From Planctomycetota bacterium (GTDB taxonomy: Bacteria > Planctomycetota > OFTM77): a stretch of DNA of 64,000 nucleotides. Location of the stretch: contig JAJDCO010000098.1 in assembly GCA_029260795.1 (NCBI GenBank), positions 1 through 64,000 on the forward strand, written 5' to 3'. This document shows, in pieces, positions 9,378 through 18,809 of the stretch. The position numbers and the translations under genes are program-made. Each line of letters starts with the position of its first letter. Within the stretch, counting starts at the first letter, position 1. The notes below the pieces were generated by a model, which was not told the DNA's origin, did no database searches, and worked only from the letters and a program-made list of their open reading frames with translations.

Positions 9378-10754
9378 TTATCCGAGCTCGGAGAGCTCGG
9401 CGGTGCTGTTGCCGATGTGGTCGACGGGCGTGTTCATGCGAGTCAGGAGCGCGCGGTGGAGGTTGCAGAATGGCGAGTTCTTCGGATAGACGACGTGGCG
9501 GCCGGGAGAGAGCGTGCCTCCGGCGCGGCCGCCGAGCAGAATCGGGAGGTCGCGTGGCGAGTGACTGTTGCCGTCGCGAAGGCCGGAGCCGAAGAGCACC
9601 ATCGATTGGTCGAGGACGGAGCCTTCCCCTTCGGGCATCGCTTTCAGGCGCTGGAGAAGCTGAGCGAAGCGCTCGACGTGCCACTGGGCGATGCGCGTGT
9701 ACTCGGCCAGCTTGGTCTTGTCGTTCTGGTGATGCGAGTTCTCGTGGTGACCATTCGTGACACCCTCGAGGAAGGCGAAGCTCTTGTTGCTGACCGCGTT
9801 CCCGAACATCAACGTCGCAACGCGTGTGGCGTCGGCCCAGAGCGCCAAAGCCAGGATGTCGAGCATGAGCTCGGCGTGCTCGGCCGTCTCCAATCGTCGG
9901 TCTGATGGCAACGCGGCGAGGCGTTGGGCGAGGGCTTCACGCGAGGCGAAGCGCTCCTCGTCTCGCACTCGCTCACGTCCCTGCTCCTCGGCCGCTTCGA
10001 GCCGGCGCTCGATCGAGCGGACCGAATCGAGGTACTCGGTGAGCTTCTCGTCATCGGCGCGACCGAGGCGGCGGCGCAGGGCTTCGGCATCGGCGCGCGC
10101 CAGATCGAGGACGCTCGCGTCCTCGACGCTCCGGCTCGGGTCCTGGGCGGATGAGCGGAAGAGCCGATCGAAAGCGCGTCGCGGATCGATCTCCCGCGTC
10201 AGCGGAGTCCGAGGCGTGCTCCAGGAGATATGGGAGCCGTACAGGCGCGTGTAGCCGACATTGGCGTCGACACCACTCGTCACGCGTTCCAGCGACAGCT
10301 CGAGTGATGGCAGGCGCGTGTGATGGCCGATGCGGTGGGCAGCGATCTGATCCATCGAGACGCCATTGCTGCCGATGTCGCCGCCGGTGGTCTTGGTGAT
10401 GGTCGTTCCCGTGAGCCAACCGGCCGTCTTCACGTAGTGCCCGTCACCGGTGTTGGTGGCTGCGTTCCAGAGGTTCGTGAGGACCAAGACCTCGTCACGA
10501 ACGGGGGCCAGGGGCTGCAGCGTCTCGCTCAGCGTATATCCCGGACCCTCGTTCGGCGGCGTCCAGGTGTGCGGATTGACGCCATTGGGCATGAACAGGC
10601 ACACGAGGCGACGCGGAACCGTGACTTCGAAACCGGGGCGCGCTCCGACGGCTCCGAGCACCGGTCGCATGATCTCGAGCAGCGGCAGCCCGAGGGACAC
10701 ACCGAGACCACGGAGGACGGTACGGCGCGTGATGGTGCGGGAAGGTCTCGTCAT
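9378..10754 (-). CDS. DUF1552 protein with twin-arginine leader
   Basis: The protein has 458 residues when started at the ATG at 10754, which places the leader TRRTVLRGLGVSLGLPLLE at the N-terminus (a Tat-type signal). The frame extends to 10814, but those residues are cysteine/arginine-rich and out of character. Family features of DUF1552 are visible: RLVCLFMPNGVNPHTWTP near the N-terminus, TGTTITKTTGGDIGSNGVSMDQIAA, and NGHHENSHHQ before a C-terminal LPILLGGRAGG. DUF1552 genes are nearly always next to a DUF1592-type cytochrome gene, as here (67-bp gap, same strand). The function is not established; an exported role with the cytochrome partner is likely. Confidence 0.88.
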   Translation of the reverse strand: MTRPSRTITRRTVLRGLGVSLGLPLLEIMRPVLGAVGARPGFEVTVPRRLVCLFMPNGVNPHTWTPPNEGPGYTLSETLQPLAPVRDEVLVLTNLWNAATNTGDGHYVKTAGWLTGTTITKTTGGDIGSNGVSMDQIAAHRIGHHTRLPSLELSLERVTSGVDANVGYTRLYGSHISWSTPRTPLTREIDPRRAFDRLFRSSAQDPSRSVEDASVLDLARADAEALRRRLGRADDEKLTEYLDSVRSIERRLEAAEEQGRERVRDEERFASREALAQRLAALPSDRRLETAEHAELMLDILALALWADATRVATLMFGNAVSNKSFAFLEGVTNGHHENSHHQNDKTKLAEYTRIAQWHVERFAQLLQRLKAMPEGEGSVLDQSMVLFGSGLRDGNSHSPRDLPILLGGRAGGTLSPGRHVVYPKNSPFCNLHRALLTRMNTPVDHIGNSTAELSELG

Positions 10755-10821
10755 GGTTCTCGCCTCTCGGGGTCGTTCGCAGCACAGTATTTCATGCCGA
10801 GACTCCGTCGGCAACGACCGC

Positions 10822-12600
10822 TCACTGCGGCGAGCTCGTCAAGAACTGCCGCGCGATCTCCCGCACCAACGTCGGTCCGCGGTGACCTTCGCGGGTCACG
10901 GTGGCGGCGATGCGGCGCACGGCCGGCTCGTCGGCGGGCGTCAAACTGCGGCCGAGTGCGTAGCCGAGCAAGCGTCGCACGAGCGTTCGTAGGAAGCGGT
11001 CTCGCCGCTCGAGCAGCAAGGCCTTCAGCGCGATCGGGCCTTCGAACGACTCTCCGGTCACGAGCTCACCGGTCGCGTCGACGGACTGACCTCCGATGTC
11101 CGTGCGCCAGCGACCGATCGGATCGAAGTTCTCGAGCCCGAATCCGATCGGGTCCATGCGCTGATGGCACGACGCGCACTGCGGCTTTGCGCGATGGGCC
11201 TCGAGGCGCTGGCGAAACGTCTGCCCTTCGGCCGGGCGGTCGTCCTCGGACAGGCTTTTGGTGTTCGCGGGCGGAGGCGGCGCCGGGGAGCCGAGAATCT
11301 TGTCGAGCACCCATTGACCGCGCAGCACGGGGCTAGTGCGTCGAGAGTACGACGTGACGGTCTGCACGGCGGCCAGGCCGAGGAGGCCACCTCGACGGCG
11401 ATCGGGCAACGGAACGCGTCGGAATGCCGGGCCTTCGACGCCGGCGATACCATAGTGCTGGGCGAGCTCTTCGTTCAGGAACGTGCTTTCTCCATCGAGC
11501 AGGTCGAGCAAGTTCCCTTCGCCACCAAGGATCGCATGGAAGACCTCGACCGCTTCCTCGATCATGGCCTCACGGAGATCCACCGAGTAGCTCGGGAAGA
11601 GTCGCCGGTTGGGCTGGACGGTCGTGCGCAAAGACTCGAGGCCGAGCCATTGCACGACGAAGTCCTCGGCGGCATCGCGGAATCTGGCGTCTCTCAGCAT
11701 CCGGTCGATCTGAGCCTCGAGCACGATCGGCTGTCGAAGAACGCTGCGCTTCGCCAGCGCGAGCAGCTCGGTGTCGGGCATCGAGGACCAAAGGAAGTAC
11801 GAGAGGCGGCTGGCGAGCTCGAAGTCGTCACGAGCGCCGCGCACATGCTCGATGCGGAAGAGAAAGCTCGGCGAGACGAGCACCGCGCGGGCGGCCAGCT
11901 CGAGGGACTCGGTTGGGGAGCGTTGCGCCCAGCGTGCTCGGCTGTACAGCGCGGCGAGTCGATCGAGCGTTTCCTCTTCGAGCGGGCGGCGAGTGGCGCG
12001 CCGCGCGAAGTCGGAGAGCATCGAGCGCGCGCGTTCGAGCTCGGTGGTGCCGCTCGCTCGAGCGAGGCCCATGCCCAGCGACGAGGCCTTCACGCAGGCC
12101 GCGGCGGCCTCGAGGTATCGCTCCATCAGCAACGGCGGCAAGAAGAGAGAGTCGGCGTGATTGTCGAAGCCCTCGCCGCCGGATCCATCGGCCGGGAACG
12201 AGATCTCGTCGGGCAGCTCGACACCGAGCAGGTCACGGATCGTGTTCGCGTACTCGCGCTGGCTCAGACGCCGCAAGACGAGCCGGTCCGGCTCCGCGGC
12301 GCGAGCCGCGACCAGCGTCGACTCGATGGCCGACAGCAGGGCCGATCGCTCGAGCTCGGAGGGCTGAGGACGACGCGGTGGCGGCATGCGCTCGTCCTCG
12401 ACGACCTGCGCCACTCGAACCAAGAGCGCGAGGTCGGGGCCACCCGACTCGAGCAGCGGCTCGAGATCGACGCCGCCCTTCGGTCGGCCACCGCCGTGGC
12501 ATCCCAGGCAGTAGGACTCGACCACGGCCTGCATGTCATCGCGCGGACTCGCGGTCAGCGAGCTGGCGAGGAGAGTCGTCAGCACCAAGGTCTGGAACAT
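10822..12600 (-). CDS. DUF1592/DUF1588-type protein with c-type heme site
   Basis: The protein has 592 residues with a short signal peptide (1 to about 18). A heme motif CLGCH lies at residues 31-35 (planctomycete cytochrome c-type domain). It is followed by segments matching the DUF1587/1595/1592/1588/1585 series: RRLSQREYANTIRDLLG, then FLWSSMPDTELL, then RGGLLGLAAV, then CASCHQRMDPIGFGLENFD with the second Cys-Cys-His at 475-479, and a C-terminal RRLLGYALGR. It is first in a two-gene unit with the DUF1552 gene. The pair is common in Planctomycetota, Verrucomicrobiota and Acidobacteriota. The partner suggests a periplasmic electron-transfer or oxidase role, which remains unproven. Confidence 0.9.
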   Translation of the reverse strand: MFQTLVLTTLLASSLTASPRDDMQAVVESYCLGCHGGGRPKGGVDLEPLLESGGPDLALLVRVAQVVEDERMPPPRRPQPSELERSALLSAIESTLVAARAAEPDRLVLRRLSQREYANTIRDLLGVELPDEISFPADGSGGEGFDNHADSLFLPPLLMERYLEAAAACVKASSLGMGLARASGTTELERARSMLSDFARRATRRPLEEETLDRLAALYSRARWAQRSPTESLELAARAVLVSPSFLFRIEHVRGARDDFELASRLSYFLWSSMPDTELLALAKRSVLRQPIVLEAQIDRMLRDARFRDAAEDFVVQWLGLESLRTTVQPNRRLFPSYSVDLREAMIEEAVEVFHAILGGEGNLLDLLDGESTFLNEELAQHYGIAGVEGPAFRRVPLPDRRRGGLLGLAAVQTVTSYSRRTSPVLRGQWVLDKILGSPAPPPPANTKSLSEDDRPAEGQTFRQRLEAHRAKPQCASCHQRMDPIGFGLENFDPIGRWRTDIGGQSVDATGELVTGESFEGPIALKALLLERRDRFLRTLVRRLLGYALGRSLTPADEPAVRRIAATVTREGHRGPTLVREIARQFLTSSPQ

Positions 12601-12703
12601 GCCGCAAGTCTAGCAGGGATTGCACGACGCCCGCGAGCTAGGCGACACCGAGAAGCCGGGGCGTTCGGGGAGAGGGGACTTGGCGTGAGGTCGGACGCGT
12701 GGC

Positions 12704-13155
12704 TCAATCCAGCGCGCGCAAGATGGCATCGAGCTCGGCGGGGACGGAGATCGGGGCATTTCGGTGTGCCGCTTCGATGTCTTCGAGCTCGCCGCGGTGG
12801 TAGCGGACGACGATCTCGGGATCCTTCAAGACGTGCCCGGTCAGGATGCCGCACACGTCGGCGTCGGACGCGATCACTCCGGCCGTGGCCAACTTGCGGA
12901 GGCCGGCGACCGTCGCGCACGAAGCGGGCTCGGCACCGATGCCGACCGCGTCGACGATCGCCTTGGCATCGAGGATCTCCTCATCGGTGACCTGCTCGAC
13001 GACGCCCTGAGTGGCCTTCAAGCCACGGAGACACTTGCGCCACGAGACGGGCGCGCCGATCTGAATGGCGGTCGCGAGCGTCGAGGCGCCGAGTCGCGGC
13101 TCGACAACGTCGCGTCCGGCCTGGGTGGCTCGATAAAGAGGGTCCAGGCCTCCTG
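12704..13155 (-). pseudogene. thrC: Threonine synthase, C-terminal fragment
   Basis: About 150 residues of this frame match the end of PLP-dependent threonine synthase: DPLYRATQAGRDVVEP, STLATAIQIGAPVSW, DEEILDAKAIVDAVGIG, EPASCATVAGLRKL, and the terminal GILTGHVLKDPE. The N-terminal half with the PLP lysine and the phosphate-binding loop is absent. Upstream of about 13155 the same frame becomes an arginine/proline-rich shadow of the opposite-strand gene, so no complete enzyme can be made. It is most likely a 5'-deleted pseudogene. A functional copy should exist elsewhere if the organism makes threonine. Confidence 0.7.
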
Positions 13156-13335
13156 GCTTCGATACCACGGCTGGTTGGCGAGCTGGAGCACTCGGAGGCC
13201 GCGCTCGAGGTAGAGGACGCGATCGAGCCGGTAGAAAGGCGTGGGCAGGCTCGGCGCCGGAAAGAGCTCCTGACCATCGCCTTCGGAAAGCGGTTCGATG
13301 GAGGTGGCGCGGGCTCGTTGGTGGACGGTCCACTA
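13156..13335 (-). pseudogene. Unrecognised coding remnant joined out of frame to the thrC fragment
   Basis: Directly upstream of the threonine synthase fragment a different frame of the same strand reads as plausible protein with G/C-ending codons: LFPAPSLPTPFYRLDRVLY, then LERGLRVLQLANQPWYRSQ. It is closed upstream by TAG near 13332. It has no start codon, does not continue past about 13130 and does not resemble threonine synthase. I read it as debris of another gene at a deletion junction. It overlaps the first codons of the plus-strand gene at 13298. The family is not recognised. Confidence 0.35.
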
Positions 13336-14326
13336 TCGGGAATGCGAATCCTCGGTGCGTCGTGCGCTCTCGGATCTGTTGCGGCATCGGTCGCACGAAG
13401 ATCGACGCGTGCTGGAGGCCTGGGAGGCGCTGGCTCAGGTCCAGCTTCGAAAGGACACGATCGCCGATCGAATCCTCGCCTCCGGGGCACCCGGCGTCTT
13501 TTGGTCCAAGGCCTACCAGGGTTGGATCGAGACGATGGGACATGAGAGCTTCGAGGTCGGCCGAAGCCTGTGCGTGGCTTCGATTCTTTCGGCCTTGCGT
13601 CACGGCTATCGGCACGAGGTCCTTGGGGATGGCTTGGAGACGGTGACGAAATGGCTGGGACCTGAGCATCCGGCCCTCGCCACCGAGGCTCTCCGGCGCC
13701 CGGGAACCTCCGCAACGCCTTCGGCAGTCCGCATCGTCCGCGATGACGACGGACAAGCCGAGACCTTCGTGCAGCTCGACTTCGAGGACGATCTGCTCGA
13801 GAAGGTCCTCGATTTGAACGAGCCTCCGAGCCGCTTTCAGCGGGCCGTCGTCTGGATCTTCGCGCTCCCCGAGAGCCACGCTTGGCGAGAAGACGATCCC
13901 GACGCGCGCATGGCGATTCGCGTGAATGGAGACCCGAATCAGGAGATCGTCTTTCATGTCGAGCGCGACCTGGCTGGCCTCGTCGAGATCTTCCCGTGGG
14001 TGCCATTCGAGGTCCCCCTCGAATGGCTCATCGAAGGCGAGAATCTGTTCCTCCTTCATGAGCTGCCGGAGCCGGATTGGAAGGAAGCCGGGCGAGCCCC
14101 TTGGACCTACAACAATCTCACGATTGGCATCGACCAGGATACCGACGCGGATCGGAGCTGGTGGCTTGGTGCCGCGGAAGCCTGCTGCCGGGATCAAGAG
14201 GTCGCACTTCAGCAAGCGCCGAAGCCCTTCGACGTCGACTCGATTCTCGTCAACGCCCATCGGGCTATCGGCCGCCGCGAATGCCAAGGCGAGCTGATGA
14301 TCTTCCTCGAGCTCGAAGAGCACTGA
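13298..14326 (+). CDS. Hypothetical protein, beta-sandwich-like C-terminal half
   Basis: The protein has 342 residues. The ATG at 13298 follows GGAAAG at a workable distance and a TGA closes the frame upstream at 13271. The N-terminal third is helical (ALSDLLRHRSHEDRRVLEAW). Residues about 145-342 look beta-rich with conserved-looking stretches RMAIRVNGDPNQEIVFHVE, EVPLEWLIEGENLFLLHEL and TYNNLTIGIDQDTDADRSW, as in exported carbohydrate-binding-like sandwiches. There is no signal peptide, so it is probably cytoplasmic. I do not recognise the family. The region on the other strand is arginine-rich, which supports this strand as coding. Confidence 0.6.
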   Translation: MEVARARWWTVHYRECESSVRRALSDLLRHRSHEDRRVLEAWEALAQVQLRKDTIADRILASGAPGVFWSKAYQGWIETMGHESFEVGRSLCVASILSALRHGYRHEVLGDGLETVTKWLGPEHPALATEALRRPGTSATPSAVRIVRDDDGQAETFVQLDFEDDLLEKVLDLNEPPSRFQRAVVWIFALPESHAWREDDPDARMAIRVNGDPNQEIVFHVERDLAGLVEIFPWVPFEVPLEWLIEGENLFLLHELPEPDWKEAGRAPWTYNNLTIGIDQDTDADRSWWLGAAEACCRDQEVALQQAPKPFDVDSILVNAHRAIGRRECQGELMIFLELEEH

Positions 14327-14380
14327 GTTCCGCCCGCCACCGGCGTCTCGCCGACTCGAGGCCACCGCTCGAATGCCAAC

Positions 14381-14408
14381 CTGGGACCGCGGGCGTCTCG
14401 CCCGCATT
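14381..14408. repeat. Dispersed palindromic repeat, family A (GGGACCGCGGG type)
   Basis: This copy reads CTGGGACCGCGGGCGTCTCG then CCCGCAT. Copies at 29869-29945, 30077-30106, 42537-42568 and 51246-51290 share the CTGGGANCGCGGG core, followed by an inverted CCCGCC-type arm. All lie between genes. The GCGGGCG/CGCCCGC arms can form a hairpin. Confidence 0.75.
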
Positions 14409-14528
14409 GCTTGCCTACCATCTCGCTCTCGTCGATGTCGGGCAATCATTCAACGGTGCGGCGGAGATGAATGTGGGGACTCAGTCGAGTTGACGAATGC
14501 CGAGCGAGGCTCCGCCGCAGGCCGGGAC

Positions 14529-16871
14529 TCAGTCCAGAGGCGAGCAGGTGCGCTCTCCTTCCTCGACGACTTGGAGGTTCCACTCGAGGATCACGCGCGC
14601 GGACTTGGCCTCGATGCCGTCGATGTAGAGGTCCAGCTTCGACGTGAGTATGACGAAGTTGGAGGTGCTGAAATCCTCCCAGGCCTCGGGCGGCAAAAAG
14701 GGGTAGAGCTCCTGAAAGCGGCGCTTGATGTCGGAGGCGCAGATGCTGTAACGGCGCGTCACGGCGCCCGGCCCGGCGAAGCCTTCGCAGTCGGTGTCTT
14801 GCGGACCGCGACCGTCCTCGTTGTTCTCGAAGCACTCGATCAGGCCGATCCCGGCCACCGAGGAGACGAAGGCGAAGTCGGTCTCGAGGCGAGAGGTGCG
14901 CTCTCCTTCGTCTACGGTGCCGCGCGGAAACTCCGAGACGATGAGGTCGAGGTCGATCAGAAGTGATTGGCCTTCGTGAATCGTGATCGGGAGGAAGACC
15001 AGGCCCGCGTCCACCCGAGCCCCCGCCTCGCCGAGGCACCTCTCGCTCTGATCGAGCGCCTCTTGCTCCTCGGGAGTAGGAGGGCGAATGGGCTCGACCG
15101 TGCGATCGAGATCCATTCGGTAGACGATTCGCCCCGTCTCCGCTCCCGTGTCGAGGCCCTCGAGCGTCCAGCTGCCTCGATCGCGGACGATCTCGATCGG
15201 GTCGGTCTCCCAGAGTCGCGCGCACTCCGTCTCCGCGAGGCGGGGAGCGTCGCCGTCGGTGAAGTGCCCTTCGGGCAACAAGGTCACGCCGTCGGGCGGC
15301 GTGAAGTCGTAGGGCAAGAAGATCCCACTGAAGAGATCCTGACCGAGCGCACTCGCCGAAACGGAAGCCTGCCAGAGGGACACGGCTCGTCGCGCGATCG
15401 CCGCCGCCACGCCTTCGTGGTCACCGATGTCGCCGCGATAGACCACCGTGGCCGGGTAACCGGCCGTCGCCGCGCCCTCACGTCGATAGAAGGCCTTGAC
15501 CGTGACCGAGTCGCCCGGTGCGAGGAAGCTCTGCCGAATCGGCTTGACGAGCTCGAGCGGTTGGCGCTGATGGTCGAGGTCCTGGTAGAGCGTGAGCTCG
15601 GAGAGGTCCATGAGCGTGAAGGGTGCCAGCTCGATGCCGGGCGCCACCTCGGTGATGTTCTCGATCTCGAAGGTGACGATGTCGAGATTCGATTGCCCGC
15701 GTTCGACCTCGGTCACCTTGGCGGCGAGGCGAGCGCGGAAGAAGGCGTCGAGCACGGCGGCCGACTGGGTCACGGCCGGCGGGAAGAGGCGCTCGCCGTT
15801 GCTCTGCATGACACGATCGTCGCGGATGGTGAAGAGAGGCACGGGCTGGAAGTCGATGTCCGGTGTGGGCGGAGGCACGAAGTAGAACTCGTTCGGCTCC
15901 GGGAGTATCGGGAATCGCGTCCGGGCCATCGAGAGGCCGCGCGCGGCGCTCGAGTCGTTGACGATGTACAGGTCGGACGCCGTGGGCCAGATCACGGGTG
16001 GCGGGTACTCGGCCAGGCGGGGCGCGCCCGTTTGCCAGTCGATCGTATCGTCGCTGAAGAAGTTCACGGACGTGAAGTGGGTGAGCTCCCGGAAGATGCG
16101 TTGGGCGGAGCGGCCGTCGCCGGCCGGCAAGGCGGCTCGAGCGGCGATCGACTCGACCAGCGGTCGACGATCGTGGAAGTAGGACTCGATATAGGCCGCG
16201 TTGCCGGGCGGGTGGGCATCGTCTCTCACGTGGCTCGGTTGCGTGAAGTCCTGCACGAGATGGATGACGTGCCCCAGGTCGTAGAACGCCTTGGCGAGGT
16301 GAGCCGTACGCTGGTCGCGATCGGCGGCCGTGAGACCGAGGTGCATTTGCTCGAGAGCGTCGTCCCAGCCGTGCAAGTTGCGGTCGTTTCCGTTCCCGAA
16401 CACCCAGCTCACGGCGTCCGTTCGAAACTCCGGCAAGCAGAGCTTCGAGGTCAGCCGATGGCCGGTCGTCCGAGAGGTCGGTCGGTAGAAATGATTGCAG
16501 AATCGGAGGCGCACGAACGGCGGCATCCAGGATCCACTCCAGCTGTCCTCGGTGATGCTGCCGGCGCGAATCAGGCCTTCCGGCGTCCACGGAAAGCCGA
16601 TCTCGTTTCCGTAGGAGCCCTCCTCGACGTGGCCGCCCATCTCGGCTCGGATGAGCTGCTGTAAGGTCAGAACGCGACCATGACCGACGAGCCGGCCGAA
16701 GTGCGGCGAGGATAGATCGTCGATCTCGAGGTCGTCGATGAAGTGCTGCATGCGGAGCGACCGCTGCGCCGCGACATCGGACAATCGGTGATGCACGGTG
16801 ACCTCGTGCGGGCTGCCGGCACCGAGCAGGGTGAGGGACAGCACGGCTGTCCCGATTCGAAGGGATCTCAT
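14529..16871 (-). CDS. Exported zinc-dependent phospholipase C-like protein
   Basis: The protein has 780 residues from the ATG at 16871; the open frame to 17006 is an overlap with the upstream gene. It has a signal peptide at 1 to about 20 (AVLSLTLLGAGS). Around residues 195-222 the block FYDLGHVIHLVQDFTQPSH followed by VRDDAH has the His/Asp spacing of the alpha-helical zinc phospholipase C/S1-P1 nuclease superfamily. N-terminal LRMQHFIDDL fits the same fold. The C-terminal half is beta-rich and unassigned. It lies 11 bp behind the lipoprotein gene and is surely co-transcribed. It probably acts on lipids or a related substrate outside the cell; the substrate is inferred from fold only. Confidence 0.65.
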   Translation of the reverse strand: MRSLRIGTAVLSLTLLGAGSPHEVTVHHRLSDVAAQRSLRMQHFIDDLEIDDLSSPHFGRLVGHGRVLTLQQLIRAEMGGHVEEGSYGNEIGFPWTPEGLIRAGSITEDSWSGSWMPPFVRLRFCNHFYRPTSRTTGHRLTSKLCLPEFRTDAVSWVFGNGNDRNLHGWDDALEQMHLGLTAADRDQRTAHLAKAFYDLGHVIHLVQDFTQPSHVRDDAHPPGNAAYIESYFHDRRPLVESIAARAALPAGDGRSAQRIFRELTHFTSVNFFSDDTIDWQTGAPRLAEYPPPVIWPTASDLYIVNDSSAARGLSMARTRFPILPEPNEFYFVPPPTPDIDFQPVPLFTIRDDRVMQSNGERLFPPAVTQSAAVLDAFFRARLAAKVTEVERGQSNLDIVTFEIENITEVAPGIELAPFTLMDLSELTLYQDLDHQRQPLELVKPIRQSFLAPGDSVTVKAFYRREGAATAGYPATVVYRGDIGDHEGVAAAIARRAVSLWQASVSASALGQDLFSGIFLPYDFTPPDGVTLLPEGHFTDGDAPRLAETECARLWETDPIEIVRDRGSWTLEGLDTGAETGRIVYRMDLDRTVEPIRPPTPEEQEALDQSERCLGEAGARVDAGLVFLPITIHEGQSLLIDLDLIVSEFPRGTVDEGERTSRLETDFAFVSSVAGIGLIECFENNEDGRGPQDTDCEGFAGPGAVTRRYSICASDIKRRFQELYPFLPPEAWEDFSTSNFVILTSKLDLYIDGIEAKSARVILEWNLQVVEEGERTCSPLD

Positions 16872-16882
16872 CGCTCGACTCC

Positions 16883-18556
16883 TCAAAAGGCCTGAATGAA
16901 CCAGAGCCCGCGAGCTCCCTCGCGGCACAGCGTGACCGAGCGACCACCGGCGGCGCCGGCCACCGTCAGATCGAAGAACGCGCAGTCGGCGGACGTCTCG
17001 CGCCACACCACATCCCCGAACGTCCCGAAGATCGCGTCGACCTCCTCGGGCGTGAGATCCTCCACCGCCGCGCGAAAGGCCGGACGAAGATCAACGGCCA
17101 AGAGCTCGCTGGCGGCGTCGAGGTCCGAGCTACGAGCTCGATTCAGGAAGCGTTGCCACACCACCGACGGTTGAAGCTCCGGCGCGTCGCTGGGCAGAAG
17201 GATCGACTTCAATCGCGCGGGTCCCCGCTCGAGGACGATCAGCCGTGAGCCTTCGGGGTCGGCGAGCGAGACGCCCGCCACGACGTCGGTCAGCCCGAGG
17301 CCTGTGAGTCGCGCGTGACGCTCCCCGGTGTAGCCGACCAGCTCGAGTGAGCCGGCGCGGGACACGACGAGTCGATGTCGGGTTGCATCGTCGAAGACAT
17401 CGCGTGCGGACTCGATCGACTCCCAGAACTCGACGGATGTCAGCCCGCCATCGATGAGGCGAAGGCGACCCTGGCCATCGAGGACGAAGATCAGGTTGCC
17501 GTTGCCCGAGAGCCTTCGAATGCGGAAGGGAACGCGCTGCTCGGCGAGAAAGCCCCCTCGGCCGTCGAAAAGAACGAGGCGATTCGGCTCCGCGTCTGCC
17601 ACCAGGAGTCGCCCGTCGGTGAGGGCGAGCACGGCGCTGGGAGCGACCAACGAGGCACGCTCGTCTCCGGAGTCGCCGAGGATTCCGTCGACGCCGAACG
17701 CGGAGTCCGTCTGCCCATCGGGATGCCGCTTGTGGACCTCTCCCGAGAGAGTCGAGAGCAAGAAGAGATCGCCGGCTCCGTCGACGCTGAGACCGTCGAC
17801 GGAGAAACCGGCCTCGAACGACGATATCTCGTCGAGCGCGGCGGTTCGAAGCTGCAGCCGGCCGGCCTGGGTCGCTGTCCAAAACGTGCGCGCGTCCGGT
17901 GCCGAGGCCAGCGCGACGCCGTCTTCGAATGAGGCGCGAGCCACGACCTCGGGCTTCGCGCCGATCGTCACCCGGCTCGCCGGGGAGCTGCGCGGCGTCG
18001 AGAAGTGATGGCCACTGGCCGTGAGCACGACCGCCCAAACGGACGTGCGCCCGGCCAGCGCGTATCGATGCGTCGCCGAGTCACCGTCGACCGAGAGATC
18101 GAGGACGCCATCTCCGTCGAAGTCCACCCAAGTGCGCACGATCGTGAAGGGGCTGATCACGCGCGCCGTGACGCTCTCGTCAATCGCGGCCGTGTGGGTC
18201 GAGAGCTCCAGTCGCGCCGGATCGACGTCCCCGGAGCGCTCGATCGTTCGCACGCGACTGACCAGCGGTTGATCGTCGGCGTCCCACTCGTCGATCGAGA
18301 GCAGATTCTCACCCGGGATCAACGGAATGCCGGGCGCGACGAAGGAGCCGTCCGGCTGGAGGAAGCCGGGAAAGCCGGATACGGTCACTTGGCGGGTCTC
18401 AGGCGAGGCGGTGCCGGTCAATGTGACGCGCGAGGCTGCAACGGGCGAGTCGGATCGGGGATCGGTTCCGACGCCGGATCCTCCGCCGCCGCCTCCGCCG
18501 CCACCCTGGCAGCCGATCAAGAACACGAGAAGCACGAGCAGTGATCGGGGATGCAT
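16883..18556 (-). CDS. Lipoprotein with glycine spacer and propeller-like domain
   Basis: The protein has 557 residues from the ATG at 18556. It has a lipobox LIGC with the lipidated Cys at residue 16, followed by a run of nine glycines that acts as a flexible spacer. Residues about 45-100 look like an Ig-type domain and 110-185 like a PKD-type domain (WVDFDGDGVLDLSVDGD). Residues 190-460 form NHL/propeller-like repeats (DGLSVDGAGDLFLLSTLSG). A compact C-terminal domain (about 470-557) resembles small alpha+beta domains found behind lipoprotein anchors. It is first gene of a pair with the phospholipase-like gene (11-bp gap), so a shared surface role is likely. Confidence 0.7.
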   Translation of the reverse strand: MHPRSLLVLLVFLIGCQGGGGGGGGGSGVGTDPRSDSPVAASRVTLTGTASPETRQVTVSGFPGFLQPDGSFVAPGIPLIPGENLLSIDEWDADDQPLVSRVRTIERSGDVDPARLELSTHTAAIDESVTARVISPFTIVRTWVDFDGDGVLDLSVDGDSATHRYALAGRTSVWAVVLTASGHHFSTPRSSPASRVTIGAKPEVVARASFEDGVALASAPDARTFWTATQAGRLQLRTAALDEISSFEAGFSVDGLSVDGAGDLFLLSTLSGEVHKRHPDGQTDSAFGVDGILGDSGDERASLVAPSAVLALTDGRLLVADAEPNRLVLFDGRGGFLAEQRVPFRIRRLSGNGNLIFVLDGQGRLRLIDGGLTSVEFWESIESARDVFDDATRHRLVVSRAGSLELVGYTGERHARLTGLGLTDVVAGVSLADPEGSRLIVLERGPARLKSILLPSDAPELQPSVVWQRFLNRARSSDLDAASELLAVDLRPAFRAAVEDLTPEEVDAIFGTFGDVVWRETSADCAFFDLTVAGAAGGRSVTLCREGARGLWFIQAF

Positions 18557-18809
18557 GGCAAGTCCTCCTCCGACTCGAGTCACCCAGGGTGAGCAGCGCG
18601 CAAGCGCCGCCCTTCGGATTCAGGGAGCGGCGACGGCTCGTTTCGTGTGGAGGAAAGTTCGGCGCGGGAGTGGATTTCGCGCGCGGTGATCCGAGTGCCT
18701 GTAACGGCCACCCGATCGAGTTCCGGGGAGAATCTTGTAGCGGGCGCTCGGACTCGGTACCACCGGGGTCGCGGAGGCGCTCACACCCTGGCCGTCCGTG
18801 GAGGCTCGC

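Noticed and set aside
11164..12990. Plus-strand open frame of about 600 codons over the DUF1592 gene
   Set aside because: Shadow of a gene with recognised motifs and a heme site; arginine-rich composition.
13156..14449. Extending the threonine synthase frame to a 581-codon protein
   Set aside because: Upstream of about 13155 the frame is a shadow of the plus-strand gene and has no PLP-lysine region.
14967..16664. Plus-strand open frame of about 560 codons
   Set aside because: Shadow of the phospholipase C-like gene; no recognisable motif.
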